NCBI GenBank assembly: GCA_041661365.1
Contig: JBAZUN010000415.1
Location: 1 to 5,659, forward strand
DNA from: CAITNQ01 sp041661365
Lineage (GTDB): Bacteria > Latescibacterota > UBA2968 > UBA8231
Length of the DNA stretch: 5,659 bases
Direction of reading: 5' to 3'
The notes beneath the pieces were generated by a model. The model was not told the origin of the DNA and ran no database searches. It saw nothing but the letters and a program-made list of their open reading frames with translations. How positions within the stretch are numbered: position 1 is the first letter of the stretch; each line of letters opens with the position of its first letter. Of this stretch, positions 5,602 through 5,659 are shown one piece after another. Position numbers and translations under genes: made by a program.

Positions 5602-5659
5602 ATCACCCCGAGGTCGGCTTCGTTAGCGGCAAGGGACCGCGCGGGATCGGTCGGCGTCG

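Larger units (their letters stand above)
5401..5659. other. Operon leader and upstream intergenic region; no supported gene
   Basis: These 259 bases lie upstream of the two-gene operon and reach the right edge. I see no coding region with a credible start and ribosome binding site. The minus-strand extension of the operon's first frame to 5550 is open but is likely non-coding leader. The stretch carries a -10-like element, two GC-rich hairpins and a consensus TTGACA on the plus strand, each listed separately. Confidence 0.6.

Noticed and set aside
1..5659. tRNA, rRNA or riboswitch
   Set aside because: I saw no cloverleaf with a conserved T-arm, no rRNA signature and no known riboswitch core on reading both strands; small structured RNAs could still be missed by eye.

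Overview
The window is very GC-rich, uses GTG as well as ATG starts, and carries clear Shine-Dalgarno sequences. The gene content is of a kind typical of Planctomycetes: a multi-pass membrane protein resembling the DUF6785 group, a Gfo/Idh/MocA-type oxidoreductase, and two large acidic proteins I do not recognise. A member of the Isosphaeraceae or a relative is a reasonable guess from gene content and composition. It is an inference, because no rRNA or other marker gene is present.

Layout. Positions 1-523 (minus strand) hold the N-terminal 174 residues of the membrane protein, which runs off the left edge. A 116-base divergent gap (524-639) holds a likely shared promoter/operator region with a perfect 10-bp palindrome. 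Positions 640-1854 (plus strand) encode a complete 404-residue NAD(P)-dependent oxidoreductase of the Gfo/Idh/MocA family. The convergent gap that follows (1855-2024) is almost entirely one 165-bp imperfect palindrome with perfect 20-bp terminal inverted repeats.

Positions 2025-5400 (minus strand) form a probable two-gene operon. It is transcribed from about 5511 leftwards: a 363-residue protein (4309-5400), then a 754-residue protein (2025-4289), separated by 19 bases. The second protein carries 13 tandem 14-residue repeats (core TPGFVPxxGH) inside a long, highly charged, probably disordered middle. The rightmost 259 bases (5401-5659) are a leader/promoter region with hairpins, and possibly a second, rightward promoter.

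How the genes relate. The divergent pair (membrane protein and oxidoreductase) could be co-regulated through the shared palindrome and may belong to sugar or carbohydrate-derived metabolism; this is a family-level inference. The two operon proteins appear to be diverged paralogues. They share an N-terminal DLEQ[DE]G...IDRL module, an acidic linker after it, and a C-terminal segment with W-x5-E-x-L and VExxYDxIV. The second has been greatly expanded by the repeat array. Neither has a visible signal peptide, membrane segment or known catalytic motif. This pair and the 165-bp palindrome are the least explained and most interesting content of the window.
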